Source: Pelodictyon luteolum
GTDB taxonomy: Bacteria; Bacteroidota; Chlorobiia; Chlorobiales; Chlorobiaceae
NCBI RefSeq assembly: GCF_001622165.1
Contig: NZ_LVWG01000034.1
Location: 45,638-109,637, forward strand
Direction of reading: 5' to 3'
Length of the DNA stretch: 64,000 nucleotides
Positions 37,695-48,719 of the stretch are shown here, one piece after another; within the stretch, counting starts at the first letter, position 1; each line of letters begins with the position of its first letter. A model generated the notes under the pieces. It was not told the DNA's origin, made no database searches, and worked only from the letters and a program-made list of their open reading frames with translations. Position numbers and translations under genes: made by a program.

Positions 37695-37913
37695 GTGGCC
37701 AAGGAAGAAGCAATTGAGATTGAAGGCGTGATTCTTGAGGCGCTGCCGAATGCGCAGTTCAAGGTCAAGCTTGAAAACAGCCTTGAAGTGCTCGCGCACG
37801 TATCGGGCAAAATCAGGATGCACTATATCAGGATCCTGCCCGGAGACAAGGTAAAGGTACAGATTTCGCCCTACGATATCAGTAAAGGGCGCATCACCTA
37901 CCGGTACAAATAA
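37695..37913 (+). CDS. infA: translation initiation factor IF-1
   Basis: IF-1 blocks the A site during initiation. The 72-residue OB-fold protein contains [22 protein letters not shown] (in part), [20 protein letters not shown] and GRITYRYK. Length is exactly typical. The start is GTG at 37695 with AAGGAG about nine bases upstream. Confidence 0.98.
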   Translation: MAKEEAIEIEGVILEALPNAQFKVKLENSLEVLAHVSGKIRMHYIRILPGDKVKVQISPYDISKGRITYRYK

Positions 37914-37937
37914 ATGCATTATTTGGACAGGGTCTTG

Positions 37938-37966
37938 TTGATTATTCGATCTTTATTTGTTACATT
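37938..37966 (+). promoter_or_regulatory. candidate promoter ahead of rpmJ
   Basis: TTGATT (37938-37943), a 17-base spacer and TACATT (37961-37966) lie in the A/T-rich 111-base gap between infA and rpmJ. That gap is the longest in the 20-kb ribosomal block, so it may give separate transcription of the alpha segment rpmJ-rpsM-rpsK-rpsD-rpoA-rplQ. Confidence 0.55.
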
Positions 37967-38024
37967 ACATGCCTTTTCAGATTTTGCATTTTCGTTGATT
38001 TAATTCTTGCATGTGGGGTCTACT

Positions 38025-38141
38025 ATGAAAGTATATTCGTCTATCAAAAAACGCTGTGAGCACTGCCGCATCATCAAGCGCAAAGGCAAAAGGTTCGTCA
38101 TCTGCAAAGTGAACCCGAGCCATAAGCAGCGCCAGGGTTGA
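38025..38141 (+). CDS. rpmJ: 50S ribosomal protein L36
   Basis: The 38-residue product reads [18 protein letters not shown] at its start and ends NPSHKQRQG. Zinc ligands are C11, C14, C27 and H33, the zinc-ribbon (C+) form. L36 stabilises 23S rRNA structure. It is a real gene, despite its small size, in the expected place between infA and rpsM. Confidence 0.97.
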
Positions 38142-38178
38142 TCTTCTGCGTACAATCAATAGAACTTTACAAGATAAT

Positions 38179-38556
38179 ATGAGGATAGCTGGGGTAAATC
38201 TGCCGTTAAACAAGCATGCGGTCATTGCACTGACTCATGTCTATGGCATTGGGAACACAACTGCAAAGACCATTCTGAAAAGAGCAGGCATTGCACCCGA
38301 CAGAAAGATTTCGGACCTGAACGATGCCGAGGCGCATTCGATCAGGGAACTTGTTGCCGAAGAGTACAAGGTCGAGGGTCAGGCCCGCGGCGAGCAGCAG
38401 CTTGCCATTAAGCGCCTGATGGATATCGGCTGCTATCGTGGCCTCCGCCATCGCCGTTCACTGCCTGTCCGTGGACAGAATACGCAGACCAACGCCAGAA
38501 CCAGGAAAGGTAAGCGCAAGACGGTTGCCGGCAAAAAGAAGGCGGCCAGGAAGTAA
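38179..38556 (+). CDS. rpsM: 30S ribosomal protein S13
   Basis: S13 bridges to the 50S subunit. The 125 residues begin [25 protein letters not shown] (in part), with the helix-hairpin-helix, and contain the signature [24 protein letters not shown] (in part). The tail is Lys-rich. Length is normal. rpsK follows after 47 bases. Confidence 0.98.
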   Translation: MRIAGVNLPLNKHAVIALTHVYGIGNTTAKTILKRAGIAPDRKISDLNDAEAHSIRELVAEEYKVEGQARGEQQLAIKRLMDIGCYRGLRHRRSLPVRGQNTQTNARTRKGKRKTVAGKKKAARK

Positions 38557-38603
38557 CAGGAAACAAGGAACTACAAACTTCGAGATTAAAGCGTTTATAA
38601 CCC

Positions 38604-38987
38604 ATGGCTACAGTCAGCAGGAAAAAGAAGAAGGTTAAGGTCACTCCAGAGGGCGTCGTGCACATCAAGGCGTCGTTCAACAACATCATGGTGACCATCA
38701 CCGACGTGCAGGGCAACACCGTCTCCTGGTCGAGCGCCGGCAAGAACGGCTTCAGGGGATCGAAGAAAAACACCCCTTACGCCTCACAGGTTACCTCCGA
38801 AGGTGCCGCCAAGGAAGCCTATGACCTCGGCATGCGCCATGTCGACGTCTTTATCAAGGGACCCGGCGCCGGCCGTGATGCGGCCATCCGTGCACTGCAG
38901 GGTGCAGGACTCGAGGTCCGTTCGATCAAGGACATCACTCCGCTGCCGCATAACGGCTGCCGCCCCCCGAAGCGCAGAAGGGTCTGA
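38604..38987 (+). CDS. rpsK: 30S ribosomal protein S11
   Basis: S11 shapes the platform near the E site. The 127 residues contain [18 protein letters not shown] (in part), [14 protein letters not shown] and the C-terminal [18 protein letters not shown] (in part). Length is normal. It is placed between rpsM and rpsD. Confidence 0.98.
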   Translation: MATVSRKKKKVKVTPEGVVHIKASFNNIMVTITDVQGNTVSWSSAGKNGFRGSKKNTPYASQVTSEGAAKEAYDLGMRHVDVFIKGPGAGRDAAIRALQGAGLEVRSIKDITPLPHNGCRPPKRRRV

Positions 38988-39024
38988 TTTTTCACATTCA
39001 TAGAATTTCAATGAAGCAATTGAT

Positions 39025-39636
39025 ATGGCACGATTCAGAGGTTCAATAACTAAAGTATCCCGCAGGCTCGGCGTCGCGCTTTCTCCGAAAGCCGAAAAAT
39101 ACCTTGAAAGACGCCCGTTCGCTCCCGGCCAGCATGGCCAGGGCCGCAGGGGAAAAATCTCCGAATATGCACTGCAGCTTCGTGAGAAGCAGAAGATGAA
39201 GTTTATCTACGGCATCCTCGAAAAGCAGTTCAGGAACTACTACAAGAAAGCCGTTTCCCAGAGGGGCGTCACCGGTGACAACCTGGTGAGGCTGCTTGAG
39301 CGCCGGTTGGACAACGTCGTTTTCCGCGCAGGTTTTGCCCCGTCGCGTGCCGGAGCACGCCAGCTGGTTTCGCACGGTCATCTTCTTGTCAACGGGAAGA
39401 AGGTCAACATCCCTTCATTCCTGATGACTCCCGGTGACCTCATCGAGTTCCGTCAGAAGAGCAAAAATATGGATGCGGTGACCGATGCCCTGAACAAGGC
39501 CCCCGATGCAAGGATTCCAGCATGGATCCAGGTCGACAAGGCTAATCAGAAAGCGGTATTCCTCAGCGTGCCTGAGCGTGTTGATATTCAGGAACCCTAT
39601 AACGAGCAGTTGGTCGTTGAGTTGTATTCGAAGTGA
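39025..39636 (+). CDS. rpsD: 30S ribosomal protein S4
   Basis: S4 nucleates 30S assembly and in E. coli represses the alpha operon. The 203 residues start [15 protein letters not shown] and include the S4 RNA-binding domain [25 protein letters not shown] (in part) and [14 protein letters not shown]. There is no N-terminal zinc Cys cluster, the C- type. Length is normal. Confidence 0.98.
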   Translation: MARFRGSITKVSRRLGVALSPKAEKYLERRPFAPGQHGQGRRGKISEYALQLREKQKMKFIYGILEKQFRNYYKKAVSQRGVTGDNLVRLLERRLDNVVFRAGFAPSRAGARQLVSHGHLLVNGKKVNIPSFLMTPGDLIEFRQKSKNMDAVTDALNKAPDARIPAWIQVDKANQKAVFLSVPERVDIQEPYNEQLVVELYSK

Positions 39637-39664
39637 CTTTAATGAATTCTAAGGTATAAAGACT

Positions 39665-40651
39665 ATGATATACCAGATGCAGATGCCTGCTAAAATAGAG
39701 GTTGACGAGGCTACCCATACTGACCAATACGGCCGATTCATCGCCCAGCCGCTTGAGCGCGGTTACGGGGTGACGCTCGGCAACATGATGAGACGTGTGC
39801 TTCTTGCCTCCCTGCCCGGGACTGCGATCACCGGAATCAAGGTGGATGGTGTATTCCATGAGTTTTCAGCTATCGAAGGCGTCCGTGAGGATGTCCCGGA
39901 AATCGTGCTCAACCTGAAGAAAGTCCGTTTCAAGTCTACCTGCAAAAGAAGCTGCAAGACCACCCTCAGCATTGTCGGTCCGAAGGACTTCACTGCAGGT
40001 GATATCGTTGCCATGGAAGGCGAGTTCGAGGTGCTGAACAAGGACCTCCACATCGCTACCGTGAACGAAGGCTCAACCCTGAACATCGATGTCTATATCG
40101 GTCGCGGCCGAGGCTACACCCCTGCCGAGGAGAGCCGTCCCGACAGCATGCCGATCGGATACATTGCAATTGATGCGATCTATACCCCGATCCGCAACGT
40201 GAAGTTCGCAGTTGAGAACACGCGTGTGGGACAGCGGACCGATTATGAGAAAATGGTGCTTGACGTTGAGACAGACGGCTCAATCACCCCTGATGACTCC
40301 ATCAGCCTTGCTGGCCGGATCATCAATGAGCATGTGACCTTCTTCGCCAACTTTTCGCCGACTGAAGAGGAGTTCACTGAAGAGGAATACAAACAGCAGG
40401 ATGACGAGTTCGAGACCATGCGCCGTCTGCTGAATACCAAGATCGAGGATCTCGACCTTTCCGTCCGGTCGCACAACTGCCTCCGCCTTGCAGAGATCGA
40501 CACCATCGGTGACCTGGTTTCTCGTAAGGAGGATGAGCTGCTCAACTACAAGAACTTCGGCAAGAAGTCGCTGACAGAATTGAAGGAGCAGCTGGAGAAG
40601 TTCGAACTCAAGTTCGGCATGGACATCACCCGCTACCAGATGAAGGGATAA
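39665..40651 (+). CDS. rpoA: RNA polymerase alpha subunit
   Basis: The alpha dimer scaffolds RNA polymerase and its C-terminal domain binds UP elements and activators. The 328 residues divide into the N-terminal domain (about 1-235; [23 protein letters not shown] near 33-55) and the C-terminal domain after an acidic linker. The [24 protein letters not shown] and [14 protein letters not shown] elements lie in the latter. Length is normal. Confidence 0.98.
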   Translation: MIYQMQMPAKIEVDEATHTDQYGRFIAQPLERGYGVTLGNMMRRVLLASLPGTAITGIKVDGVFHEFSAIEGVREDVPEIVLNLKKVRFKSTCKRSCKTTLSIVGPKDFTAGDIVAMEGEFEVLNKDLHIATVNEGSTLNIDVYIGRGRGYTPAEESRPDSMPIGYIAIDAIYTPIRNVKFAVENTRVGQRTDYEKMVLDVETDGSITPDDSISLAGRIINEHVTFFANFSPTEEEFTEEEYKQQDDEFETMRRLLNTKIEDLDLSVRSHNCLRLAEIDTIGDLVSRKEDELLNYKNFGKKSLTELKEQLEKFELKFGMDITRYQMKG

Positions 40652-40695
40652 TACAGTTAACCGTTTTTAAGAATTTTTGAGATCAGGAACCAGTC

Positions 40696-41220
40696 ATGCG
40701 TAAAGTCAAGCCGGCAAGAAAACTCGGAAGAACCGCTGCCCACAGGAGAGCGACGCTCAGCAGCCTGTCGACTCAGCTGATCCTCCACAAGCGCATCGAG
40801 ACCACGGAGGCTAAGGCCAAGGAGACCCGTAAGGTCGTAGAGAAGATTATCACCAAGGCCCTTAAGGGTACCGTGCACGCACAGCGTGAAATCTTCAAAG
40901 ACATCCGCGATAAAGAGGCCATCAAGACCCTTTTTGGTGAAGTTGTTGCCAAGGTCGGTGAGCGTCCGGGCGGCTATACCCGCATCATAAAGCTCTGCCC
41001 CCGTTTCGGTGATGCAGCCAAGATGGCTGTGATCGAGCTCGTAGACTTTGCTGAGGCACCCGTCGCCGCAGCGAAAGCAACCAAGCAGGATCGTGCAAAG
41101 CGTGTCAAGGGATCGAAGAAGGTTGCAGGTGAAGCTGCACCTGTATCGGCTCCGTTAGCTGAAGCTCCGGCTCAGCCAGAAGCCGGTGAAGAGGCGAAGG
41201 CTCCCGAGTCCGCAGAGTAA
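40696..41220 (+). CDS. rplQ: 50S ribosomal protein L17 with acidic-Ala/Pro tail
   Basis: L17 lies beside the exit tunnel. The core (about 1-118) has [22 protein letters not shown] (in part), [18 protein letters not shown] and [22 protein letters not shown] (in part). The remaining 55 residues are a low-complexity tail of Lys/Ala then Ala/Pro/Glu. The total of 174 exceeds the E. coli 127. It ends the ribosomal supercluster. Confidence 0.97.
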   Translation: MRKVKPARKLGRTAAHRRATLSSLSTQLILHKRIETTEAKAKETRKVVEKIITKALKGTVHAQREIFKDIRDKEAIKTLFGEVVAKVGERPGGYTRIIKLCPRFGDAAKMAVIELVDFAEAPVAAAKATKQDRAKRVKGSKKVAGEAAPVSAPLAEAPAQPEAGEEAKAPESAE

Positions 41221-41224
41221 GCGG

Positions 41225-41239
41225 CAGGGCACGGCCCTG
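41225..41239. other. short hairpin after rplQ
   Basis: CAGGGC and GCCCTG are perfect six-base arms around ACG, five bases after the rplQ stop. There is no T tract, so termination is not clear. It precedes the longer hairpin at 41265-41304. Confidence 0.5.
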
Positions 41240-41264
41240 TTGCAGCAGTAGAATCGTATTGATG

Positions 41265-41304
41265 GTCATTGTTGCCTGACAGATTACTGTCTGGCGGCAA
41301 TGAC
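41265..41304. terminator. long imperfect hairpin between convergent rplQ and rsmG
   Basis: GTCATTGTTGCCTGACAG (41265-41282) pairs with the segment 41287-41304 around ATTA: 15 Watson-Crick pairs, two G-U-type pairs and one mismatch. It covers the end of rsmG (stop at 41284). No T tract follows on either strand, so it may be a bidirectional or Rho-linked end signal, not a standard intrinsic terminator. Confidence 0.5.
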
Positions 41305-41949
41305 TATCTGCTTTTCTGAGAAAAAGGGACTGATGTCGTCAATGGGGTGCAGTTCCACGTTCGAAGGGAATCCGTCGGTTTCTGCTCCTTCCTTCAGTGC
41401 ATCAGCAATCTCTTTTTTCAGGTTTCCCCCTTTCAGGCATGCCAGTATGCCGCCCTTTTTCAAGAGAGGACGGGCATATCGCGCAAGGTCGGCGAGCGGC
41501 GCTACCTGTCTGCTGAGTACGGTGTCAAATGCAAGACCTTTTAGTTCCTCGACTCGCGAATGAACGGCCGTAGCGTTCTCGAGCCCGAGTGCGGTGATCA
41601 TCGCCTTGCATGCGGTTATTTTTTTCCCCGTTGCGTCAACCAGCAGAAAATCGGTTTTCGGGAAGGCAATGGCCAGCGGTATTCCCGGTAGTCCGCCGCC
41701 TGTTCCAAGGTCAAGCACCTTTTCCCCTTCGGAGAATGGGTGATGCAGGCTTATGAGGAGCGAATGAAAGACATGCTTGAGGATAACCGGGGCGTCCTCC
41801 TTCCTGCTGATGAGGTTGATCTTTATATTCCACTCTCCGAGCAGCTCCCCGTAACGCACCAACTTCGAAAGCTGTGTTTGGTCCAGTGCTATGCCTTGTG
41901 CGAGACACAGTGATTCAAGCATTTGCCTGGCCTCGGAATCTTGATCCAT
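41284..41949 (-). CDS. rsmG: 16S rRNA (guanine-527-N7) methyltransferase
   Basis: RsmG (GidB) methylates G527 of 16S rRNA. I start at the ATG at 41949 ([11 protein letters not shown]), giving 221 residues, since the longer frame adds 40 residues unlike the family. Visible sites are INLISRKED, the SAM motif [20 protein letters not shown] (in part), VDATGKKI and the [10 protein letters not shown] segment. It converges with rplQ. Confidence 0.95.
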   Translation of the reverse strand: MDQDSEARQMLESLCLAQGIALDQTQLSKLVRYGELLGEWNIKINLISRKEDAPVILKHVFHSLLISLHHPFSEGEKVLDLGTGGGLPGIPLAIAFPKTDFLLVDATGKKITACKAMITALGLENATAVHSRVEELKGLAFDTVLSRQVAPLADLARYARPLLKKGGILACLKGGNLKKEIADALKEGAETDGFPSNVELHPIDDISPFFSEKQIVIAARQ

Positions 41950-41997
41950 GATCGGGGTGTTGAAGGTGAACGGACTGCACGGAAAGCCTCTGCTTTC

Positions 41998-42004
41998 AAT
42001 GTAA
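41998..42004 (-). promoter_or_regulatory. TTACATT element ahead of rsmG
   Basis: TTACATT on the minus strand lies 49 bases upstream of the preferred rsmG ATG (41949), supporting that start. A TTGAAA sits 21 bases further upstream, too far for a normal spacer, so the -35 is unclear. Confidence 0.4.
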
Positions 42005-42230
42005 AGTAAGGGTTTGCGCTGATTTTTCAACCTGTTTCCGCCTTCCCCGGGTACTCTTCGGACTTTCACGCACCCGCTGACTCCTCCCCCGGTACAAGTA
42101 GCGGCAGTATAACTCTATGCAGGAACGGATATCTGTTTTTTTGCCTTCAGCCAGTAATGCTTGTACCTTGATGTAAGGGTCGTTCCCCCCGGCCGCACCG
42201 TGCAACCTTAAAAGCATAAGGCTCGTCACT

Positions 42231-43349
42231 ATGGACAAATCGATAGAACCCGGTGTTTACGTGCTCATCATGGCCGGGGGTTCTGAACGGGAGCTTTGGC
42301 CGATGTGCCGGGCAGGAAAGCCAAAACCCTTTCTTGACCTGTTCGGCGATGGGTCCCTCATCGAGAACACCTTCCGCCGCGCTGCCCGTTTTACCAGAAA
42401 GGATCATGTCCTTATCGTTACCGACCGGCACGGCAGTGAACTGCTCATTGAGTCTGGAGTCCCCATTGCCAGGGAAAACATCATTGTGGAGCCGTATGCG
42501 AGGGGTACGGCAACCTGTATTGCCCTCGGGGCTGCCCATGTCAGAAAACGCGATCCGGATGGGGTGCTGGTCGTCATGCCATCCGATCATGTCATCCTTG
42601 ATGAAGATGCGTTTCAGGCTACACTGTATGTGGCGCTAGGAGAAGCGAGGAGGAAGGACTCGCTTGTCACCATTGGTATCATCCCGAGATCCCCCGAGAT
42701 TGTCTACGGCTACATTCAGGCCGGTGAGGTTCTGGAACGACCGCATGCAGACCTCGATAAAGGCATCATACTGCATCATGTAAGGACGTTTGCCGAAAAA
42801 CCGGACCTGGCAACCGCCATCCGATTTCTTGAGAGCCGTGATTTCTATTGGAACAGCGGCATCTTTGCCGCCGATGTCGAAACACTTTTCAACGCTTACC
42901 GCCGCTACCTCCCCGACCTGTATCGCGACATGCTCAGCGTCCACGATGCCATTGGAACAAGAAAAGAGGATCGGGTGGTCTCCGGACTTTACTCATGGAT
43001 TCATCCGGCTTCCATCGACACAGCCATCATGGAAAAACATGGAGATATCGTGCTTCTGACGGGGGAGTTCGGATGGCATGATCCCGGGAGTTGGGACGAA
43101 GTTTCGGCGATCACCAAAGAGCGGACCGTGTTTTCAGGAGATGAGGGTGTGCCGGGTGTTGTTGCCATTGAGGCCGAGAATAATTTTATACAAAAGCCCG
43201 GAGGCAAGGTTGTTGCTGTTGTCGGGGCGAGTGATCTCATCATCATCGATACCCCCGACGCACTTCTGGTGTGCAGTCGGGGGGAATCGCACCGGGTCGG
43301 GGAGGCTCTTGATCTGTTACGGCGGCAGGGGTTCGAGGAGCGCCAGTAG
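42231..43349 (+). CDS. divergent mannose-1-phosphate guanylyltransferase
   Basis: The 372-residue protein follows the ManC layout: N-terminal nucleotide-binding AGGSERELWPM (15-25), PKPFLDLFG, EPYARGTA (88-95), MPSDH (116-120), FAEKPD, WNSGIF and WHDPGSWDEV. Such enzymes make GDP-mannose from GTP and mannose 1-phosphate. The usual GxGTRLWPxSR signature has ERE in place of GTR, and EPxGRNTAP is EPYARGTAT, so two substrate-contact motifs deviate. It lacks the C-terminal isomerase domain of bifunctional ManC. Related activity is likely, but specificity may have changed. It converges with cysS. Confidence 0.8.
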   Translation: MDKSIEPGVYVLIMAGGSERELWPMCRAGKPKPFLDLFGDGSLIENTFRRAARFTRKDHVLIVTDRHGSELLIESGVPIARENIIVEPYARGTATCIALGAAHVRKRDPDGVLVVMPSDHVILDEDAFQATLYVALGEARRKDSLVTIGIIPRSPEIVYGYIQAGEVLERPHADLDKGIILHHVRTFAEKPDLATAIRFLESRDFYWNSGIFAADVETLFNAYRRYLPDLYRDMLSVHDAIGTRKEDRVVSGLYSWIHPASIDTAIMEKHGDIVLLTGEFGWHDPGSWDEVSAITKERTVFSGDEGVPGVVAIEAENNFIQKPGGKVVAVVGASDLIIIDTPDALLVCSRGESHRVGEALDLLRRQGFEERQ

Positions 43350-43360
43350 AGCGGAGCTCC

Positions 43361-44812
43361 TCAGGATCGGGTTTTCGACCAGGATGCTCCTTCACGGGTG
43401 TCCTTGATCTCTATGCCGGCTGCAAGCAGGCGGTCGCGGATCAGGTCGCTTGTCGCAAAATCCTTGTTTTTCCTTGCTTCACTGCGTAGCTCCAAAAGAA
43501 CCCCCATCACCTCTTCAAGGGTTTCTGCGCTCCGGCCTCCATCGTGCAGTGCACTTTCATTGTCTTCCGTCATGATGCCGAGCACGGTGACAGCTGCTGT
43601 GCTGATTAGTTTCCGTGCCGCTTCCAGCGACGAGGCATCGAGGCCGTCAGGCCGGTCGAGTGCCGTGTTCAGGGCCTTTGAGAACTCGAACAGCGCGGCG
43701 ATGGCCACCGGCGTGTTGAAGTCATCATCCATCGCTTCGCCGAACCGCTGGCTGAAAGGTGCGGCATCAAGGGTTCCTGTGCCGGGCGTTGCCTCAAGGA
43801 TGCGTTGGCGGGTTTCCCGAAGCTTCTGGAGTCCGGCTGTTGAGCCTGCGACTGCCGTATCGGAATAGTCCAGCGGCGATCGGTAGTGTGACTGGAGAAT
43901 GAAGAAGCGAACGGCCAGCGGATCGACGGTTTTGAAGATTTCTTTCAGGTTGACGGCATTCTTCAGCGATTTTCCCATTTTCGTCCCGTTAACCGTCACC
44001 ATGTTGTTGTGCATCCAGTACCGGACGTAGGGCTTTGCGTTTGCAGCCTCAGACTGGGCGATTTCACATTCATGGTGGGGGAATCGGTTTTCCATGCCGC
44101 CGCCGTGGATGTCTATGGTGTCGCCCAGGTATTTCATCGACATCGCAGAGCACTCGAGGTGCCATCCGGGATAGCCCATGCCCCAGGGGGAGTCCCACTG
44201 CATGAGGTGTCCATCCTCGGCCTTTTTCCAGAGCGCGAAGTCGGATGGGTTATGTTTTTCGCTGCGCACTCCGATACGGCCCCCCGACTGGACCGCCTCA
44301 AGGTCGGTGCGCCCGGACAGCTTGCCGTATCCCGGGAAACTCTCAACGGAGAAGTAGACATTACCGTTGACCTCATAGGCATGACCGAGCTTCAGGAGTT
44401 TATCGACGAGAGCGATCTGTTCAGGGATGTGTCCGGTCGCCAGCGGAGAGATGTTCGGGCGGAGTACGCCGAGCCGGTCCATGTCATCAAGAAAGCTCCT
44501 GGTGTAGAACTGGGCGATCTCCATCGGATCGGTTTTCTCGATGCGTGCCTGTCTGGCGATCTTGTCTTCTCCCTCATCCGCATCGTCCGATAGATGGCCG
44601 ACATCGGTGATGTTCTGCACATACTTCACCCTGTAGCCGCTCTCCCGCAACCAGCGGACGACCACGTCGAAGGAGACGTAGCTCTTTGCATGGCCGAGGT
44701 GGGCATGGCCGTATACTGTGGGGCCACAGACGTAGATGCCGACTACACCGGGGCGCAGGGGTTCGAACAGCTGTTTCTCCCGTCCGAGGGAGTTGTATAT
44801 GACGAGCGGCAT
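43361..44812 (-). CDS. cysS: cysteinyl-tRNA synthetase
   Basis: The 483-residue class I synthetase has the zinc Cys C29 in YVCGPTVYG, the HLGH motif (38-41), further zinc ligands in HLECSAMSM and PHHECE, and a KMSKS-type [10 protein letters not shown]. The KMGKS form with Gly for Ser is a mild variant. The C-terminal DALR-like region is present. It is divergent from engB across 155 bases. Confidence 0.97.
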   Translation of the reverse strand: MPLVIYNSLGREKQLFEPLRPGVVGIYVCGPTVYGHAHLGHAKSYVSFDVVVRWLRESGYRVKYVQNITDVGHLSDDADEGEDKIARQARIEKTDPMEIAQFYTRSFLDDMDRLGVLRPNISPLATGHIPEQIALVDKLLKLGHAYEVNGNVYFSVESFPGYGKLSGRTDLEAVQSGGRIGVRSEKHNPSDFALWKKAEDGHLMQWDSPWGMGYPGWHLECSAMSMKYLGDTIDIHGGGMENRFPHHECEIAQSEAANAKPYVRYWMHNNMVTVNGTKMGKSLKNAVNLKEIFKTVDPLAVRFFILQSHYRSPLDYSDTAVAGSTAGLQKLRETRQRILEATPGTGTLDAAPFSQRFGEAMDDDFNTPVAIAALFEFSKALNTALDRPDGLDASSLEAARKLISTAAVTVLGIMTEDNESALHDGGRSAETLEEVMGVLLELRSEARKNKDFATSDLIRDRLLAAGIEIKDTREGASWSKTRS

Positions 44813-44967
44813 AGAGTGTTGTGGTTAAGTGGCTTGCGGGCGCCCTGAAGATGACTGTACGAGGGCAAAAACCTCGTGAAAGTTAAACATTTGGGTTTTT
44901 ATCCCAAGGTTTTTAGCTTCTTTTTTAACCGGGACTTCCCGCCTGTTCCCTGCTTCCCACTTGCTTT
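44813..44967. other. divergent cysS-engB intergenic region
   Basis: This holds the promoters of two divergent genes. Two short inverted repeats are visible: ACGAGG/CCTCGT (44859-44877) and TTGGG/CCCAA (44891-44907), each with an A- or T-rich loop. I see no clear -35/-10 pairs. Confidence 0.5.
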
Positions 44968-45591
44968 ATGAAGATTATCAACGCTGCATTCTTTCGAAGC
45001 GTTTCCTCGCTCTCAGACCTGCCTGAAGAGAGTTTTCCTGAAATTGTATTCGCCGGACGTTCCAATGTCGGCAAATCCTCACTGCTTAATTCGCTGACGG
45101 GGCGCAAGGGGCTGGCAAAAACCAGTTCCACACCGGGGAAGACCCGCCTGATCAACTATTTCCTCATCAACGACGATCTCTACTTCGTCGACATTCCCGG
45201 CTACGGGTATGCGGCGGTGAGCCATGCTGAAAAAGATGCATGGGGCCGACTGCTTGCTGGCTATGTGGGCGGTCGCCGGGCCATTGTGCTTGTGGTTCTT
45301 CTGCTCGATGCACGCCATCCCGCCATGCAGTCGGACCGTGAGATGATGAAGTTTCTTGCCTATCACGACCGTCCCTACGGCATCGTTCTTACCAAGGATG
45401 ATAAGCTTACCCAGAAGGAGCGGGCGCAGGCGAAGCGGTCGACAGAAAGCTATGCTCTGGATGCAGAGTTCATTGTGATGTATTCGTCGCTTTCCGGCAA
45501 GGGGAGAAAGGAGCTGCTGGCCCATTTCGGCCGCTATCGTTCAGAGGACGGTTCTGGAGCAGGTTCTGAGGGTGCGGACTTGGTAACATAA
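44968..45591 (+). CDS. engB: ribosome biogenesis GTPase YsxC/EngB
   Basis: EngB is a small TrmE-Era-type GTPase needed for late 50S assembly. The 207 residues contain P-loop GRSNVGKSS (30-38), the SSTPGKT effector loop, [10 protein letters not shown] (G3) and LTKDDKLT (G4). Length is normal. It is divergent from cysS and 99 bases before purA. Confidence 0.96.
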   Translation: MKIINAAFFRSVSSLSDLPEESFPEIVFAGRSNVGKSSLLNSLTGRKGLAKTSSTPGKTRLINYFLINDDLYFVDIPGYGYAAVSHAEKDAWGRLLAGYVGGRRAIVLVVLLLDARHPAMQSDREMMKFLAYHDRPYGIVLTKDDKLTQKERAQAKRSTESYALDAEFIVMYSSLSGKGRKELLAHFGRYRSEDGSGAGSEGADLVT

Positions 45592-45678
45592 GCGTGCATG
45601 GAATGAAGGCTTCAAAAAAAAGCAATAATTTTGGTACCTTGACAGGTTGTTGTTCCAGTGAGCCCCTACATCCCGTAA

Positions 45679-46995
<1,317 letters not shown>

Positions 46996-47019
46996 TCCTT
47001 TAAAACAGGAAGGCGCAGC

Positions 47020-47331
47020 ATGGCACTCATGGATATTGCCGTCATCCGGCTTGACCAGAAGGACGGCAGCCACAGCGCATTTGTTGCCGGTCTGCAGGAA
47101 CTGCTCGCTGACAGCGGCTGCAGCTACCGCCTGCATGATATGGGTACGACGGTGGAGGGCCCGGCGTCAATGCTGTTCCGGCTGGCCGAACAGCTCCACG
47201 AGTATTCCTTCACCCGCGGAGGAAGGCGGGTCTATACTGTCATGAAGATCGATGACCGGCGGGACCGTGCGGTCCGCCTCGGGGACAAGACCGCTTCCGT
47301 CAAAGCGAAAATAGCCCCCCGCGCGGAGTAG
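47020..47331 (+). CDS. MTH1187/YkoF-fold thiamine-binding-type protein
   Basis: The 103-residue single-domain protein resembles the MTH1187 (DUF77) family: a ferredoxin-like fold with YRLHDMGTTVEGP near 38-50 and the final VYTVMKIDDRRDR strand. Some members bind thiamine; the cellular role here is unknown. It follows purA by 24 bases and lies 87 bases ahead of bchN. Confidence 0.85.
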   Translation: MALMDIAVIRLDQKDGSHSAFVAGLQELLADSGCSYRLHDMGTTVEGPASMLFRLAEQLHEYSFTRGGRRVYTVMKIDDRRDRAVRLGDKTASVKAKIAPRAE

Positions 47332-47418
47332 GGGGATTGGCTAAAAAATTTTATCTTCAAGTTCATAAGTTCAGCCGCCAAGGGCGCTCCAGGGCGGTCA
47401 TAATCAGGAGGAAAATCC

Positions 47419-48681
47419 ATGCTGCAGGTTCCCGGTGAAGTACAGATACTCAAGGAAGATAATGTAACGCACAGCTTCTGCGGATTGGCTTCGGTCGGCT
47501 GGATGTACCAGAAGATCAGGGACAGTTTCTTCCTTGTCCTTGGTACCCACACCTGTGCTCATTTCCTGCAGAATGCCCTCGGTATGATGATCTTCGCAAA
47601 GCCGCGTTTTGGTATCGCGCTGATTGAAGAGGGTGACCTTTCCAAAAACGAGCCGACCCTCGATGAGGTAATCGCTGAAATCAAGACCGACCATAACCCG
47701 TCGGTCATCTTCCTGCTCTCTTCATGTACACCTGAGGTCATGAAGGTCGACTTCAAGGGCCTTGCCGACCATCTCAGCACTCCCCGGACTCCGGTGCTGT
47801 TCGTACCCGCCAGCGGGCTTGTCTACAATTTCACCCAGGCTGAAGACTCGGTCCTCCACGCCCTCGTTCCATACTGTCCGGTGGCTCCGGCGGGTGAGAA
47901 GAGTGTAGTCTTCCTCGGTTCGGTAAACGATGCCACCGCCGACGACCTCCGTGCGGAAGCCGAAGAACTCGGCATAAAGGTCGGGGGGTTCCTGCCTGAA
48001 TCCCGTTTTGACAGGATGCCCGCCATCGGACCCGATACCATACTTGCACCTGTTCAGCCCTACCTGTCTCGTGTTGCCGTTAAGCTTGAGCGCGAGCGCG
48101 GCGCCAAAACCCTTCACTCCCTCTTCCCGTTCGGTCCGGACGGCACCCGGGTGTTCTGGGAGGATCTCGCCCGCGAGTTCGGCATTGAGGTTGATCTTCG
48201 TGACCGTGAAAAGGCTGCATGGGAAAAAATCAGTCGCCAGACGGCCATGCTGAAAGGGAAGAAAGTCTTTCTGACAGCCGATACCATGATGGAACTGCCG
48301 CTGGGCCGTTTCCTCAGGAGCGCGGGCGCGGAAGTCGTGGAGTGCAGCAGTGCTTACATCAACAAGAAATTCCTTGCCAAGGAACTCAAGGCACTTGAGG
48401 GAGTGCGCATTGTAGAGCAGCCCAACTTCCATCGCCAGCTCGAGGACATCAAACGGGACCGCCCCGACATGATCGTCACCTCGCTGATGACGGCGAATCC
48501 TTTTGTCGGGCATGGTTTCATCGTCAAGTGGAGCATGGAGTTCATGCTCATGCCCATCCACGGGTGGTCAGGGGTCTTTACTCTCGCAAACCTCTTCGTT
48601 TCACCGCTTGACCGGCGCTCGAAGCTCCCGGCATTCGAAAAAGAGGTCTGGCTTGAAGGCGTCATGCCGGCCGCCGAATAA
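47419..48681 (+). CDS. bchN: light-independent protochlorophyllide reductase subunit N
   Basis: BchN and BchB form the catalytic NB component that reduces ring D of protochlorophyllide without light, in a nitrogenase-like reaction. The 420 residues carry the three NB-cluster Cys C21, C46 and C103 (SFCGL, THTCAHF, SSCTPEV). Length is normal. AGGAG precedes the ATG. bchB follows after 38 bases. The complex needs low oxygen, in keeping with anaerobic phototrophy. Confidence 0.98.
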   Translation: MLQVPGEVQILKEDNVTHSFCGLASVGWMYQKIRDSFFLVLGTHTCAHFLQNALGMMIFAKPRFGIALIEEGDLSKNEPTLDEVIAEIKTDHNPSVIFLLSSCTPEVMKVDFKGLADHLSTPRTPVLFVPASGLVYNFTQAEDSVLHALVPYCPVAPAGEKSVVFLGSVNDATADDLRAEAEELGIKVGGFLPESRFDRMPAIGPDTILAPVQPYLSRVAVKLERERGAKTLHSLFPFGPDGTRVFWEDLAREFGIEVDLRDREKAAWEKISRQTAMLKGKKVFLTADTMMELPLGRFLRSAGAEVVECSSAYINKKFLAKELKALEGVRIVEQPNFHRQLEDIKRDRPDMIVTSLMTANPFVGHGFIVKWSMEFMLMPIHGWSGVFTLANLFVSPLDRRSKLPAFEKEVWLEGVMPAAE

Positions 48682-48719
48682 GTATCCAGCAGGAAATGCA
48701 ATAACAAAAGTTACCGAGT

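Noticed and set aside
43335..43362. GAGGAGC/GCTCCTC hairpin between the manC-like gene and cysS as a terminator
   Set aside because: Seven-base stem with a 14-base loop inside coding ends and no T tract; too weak to call.
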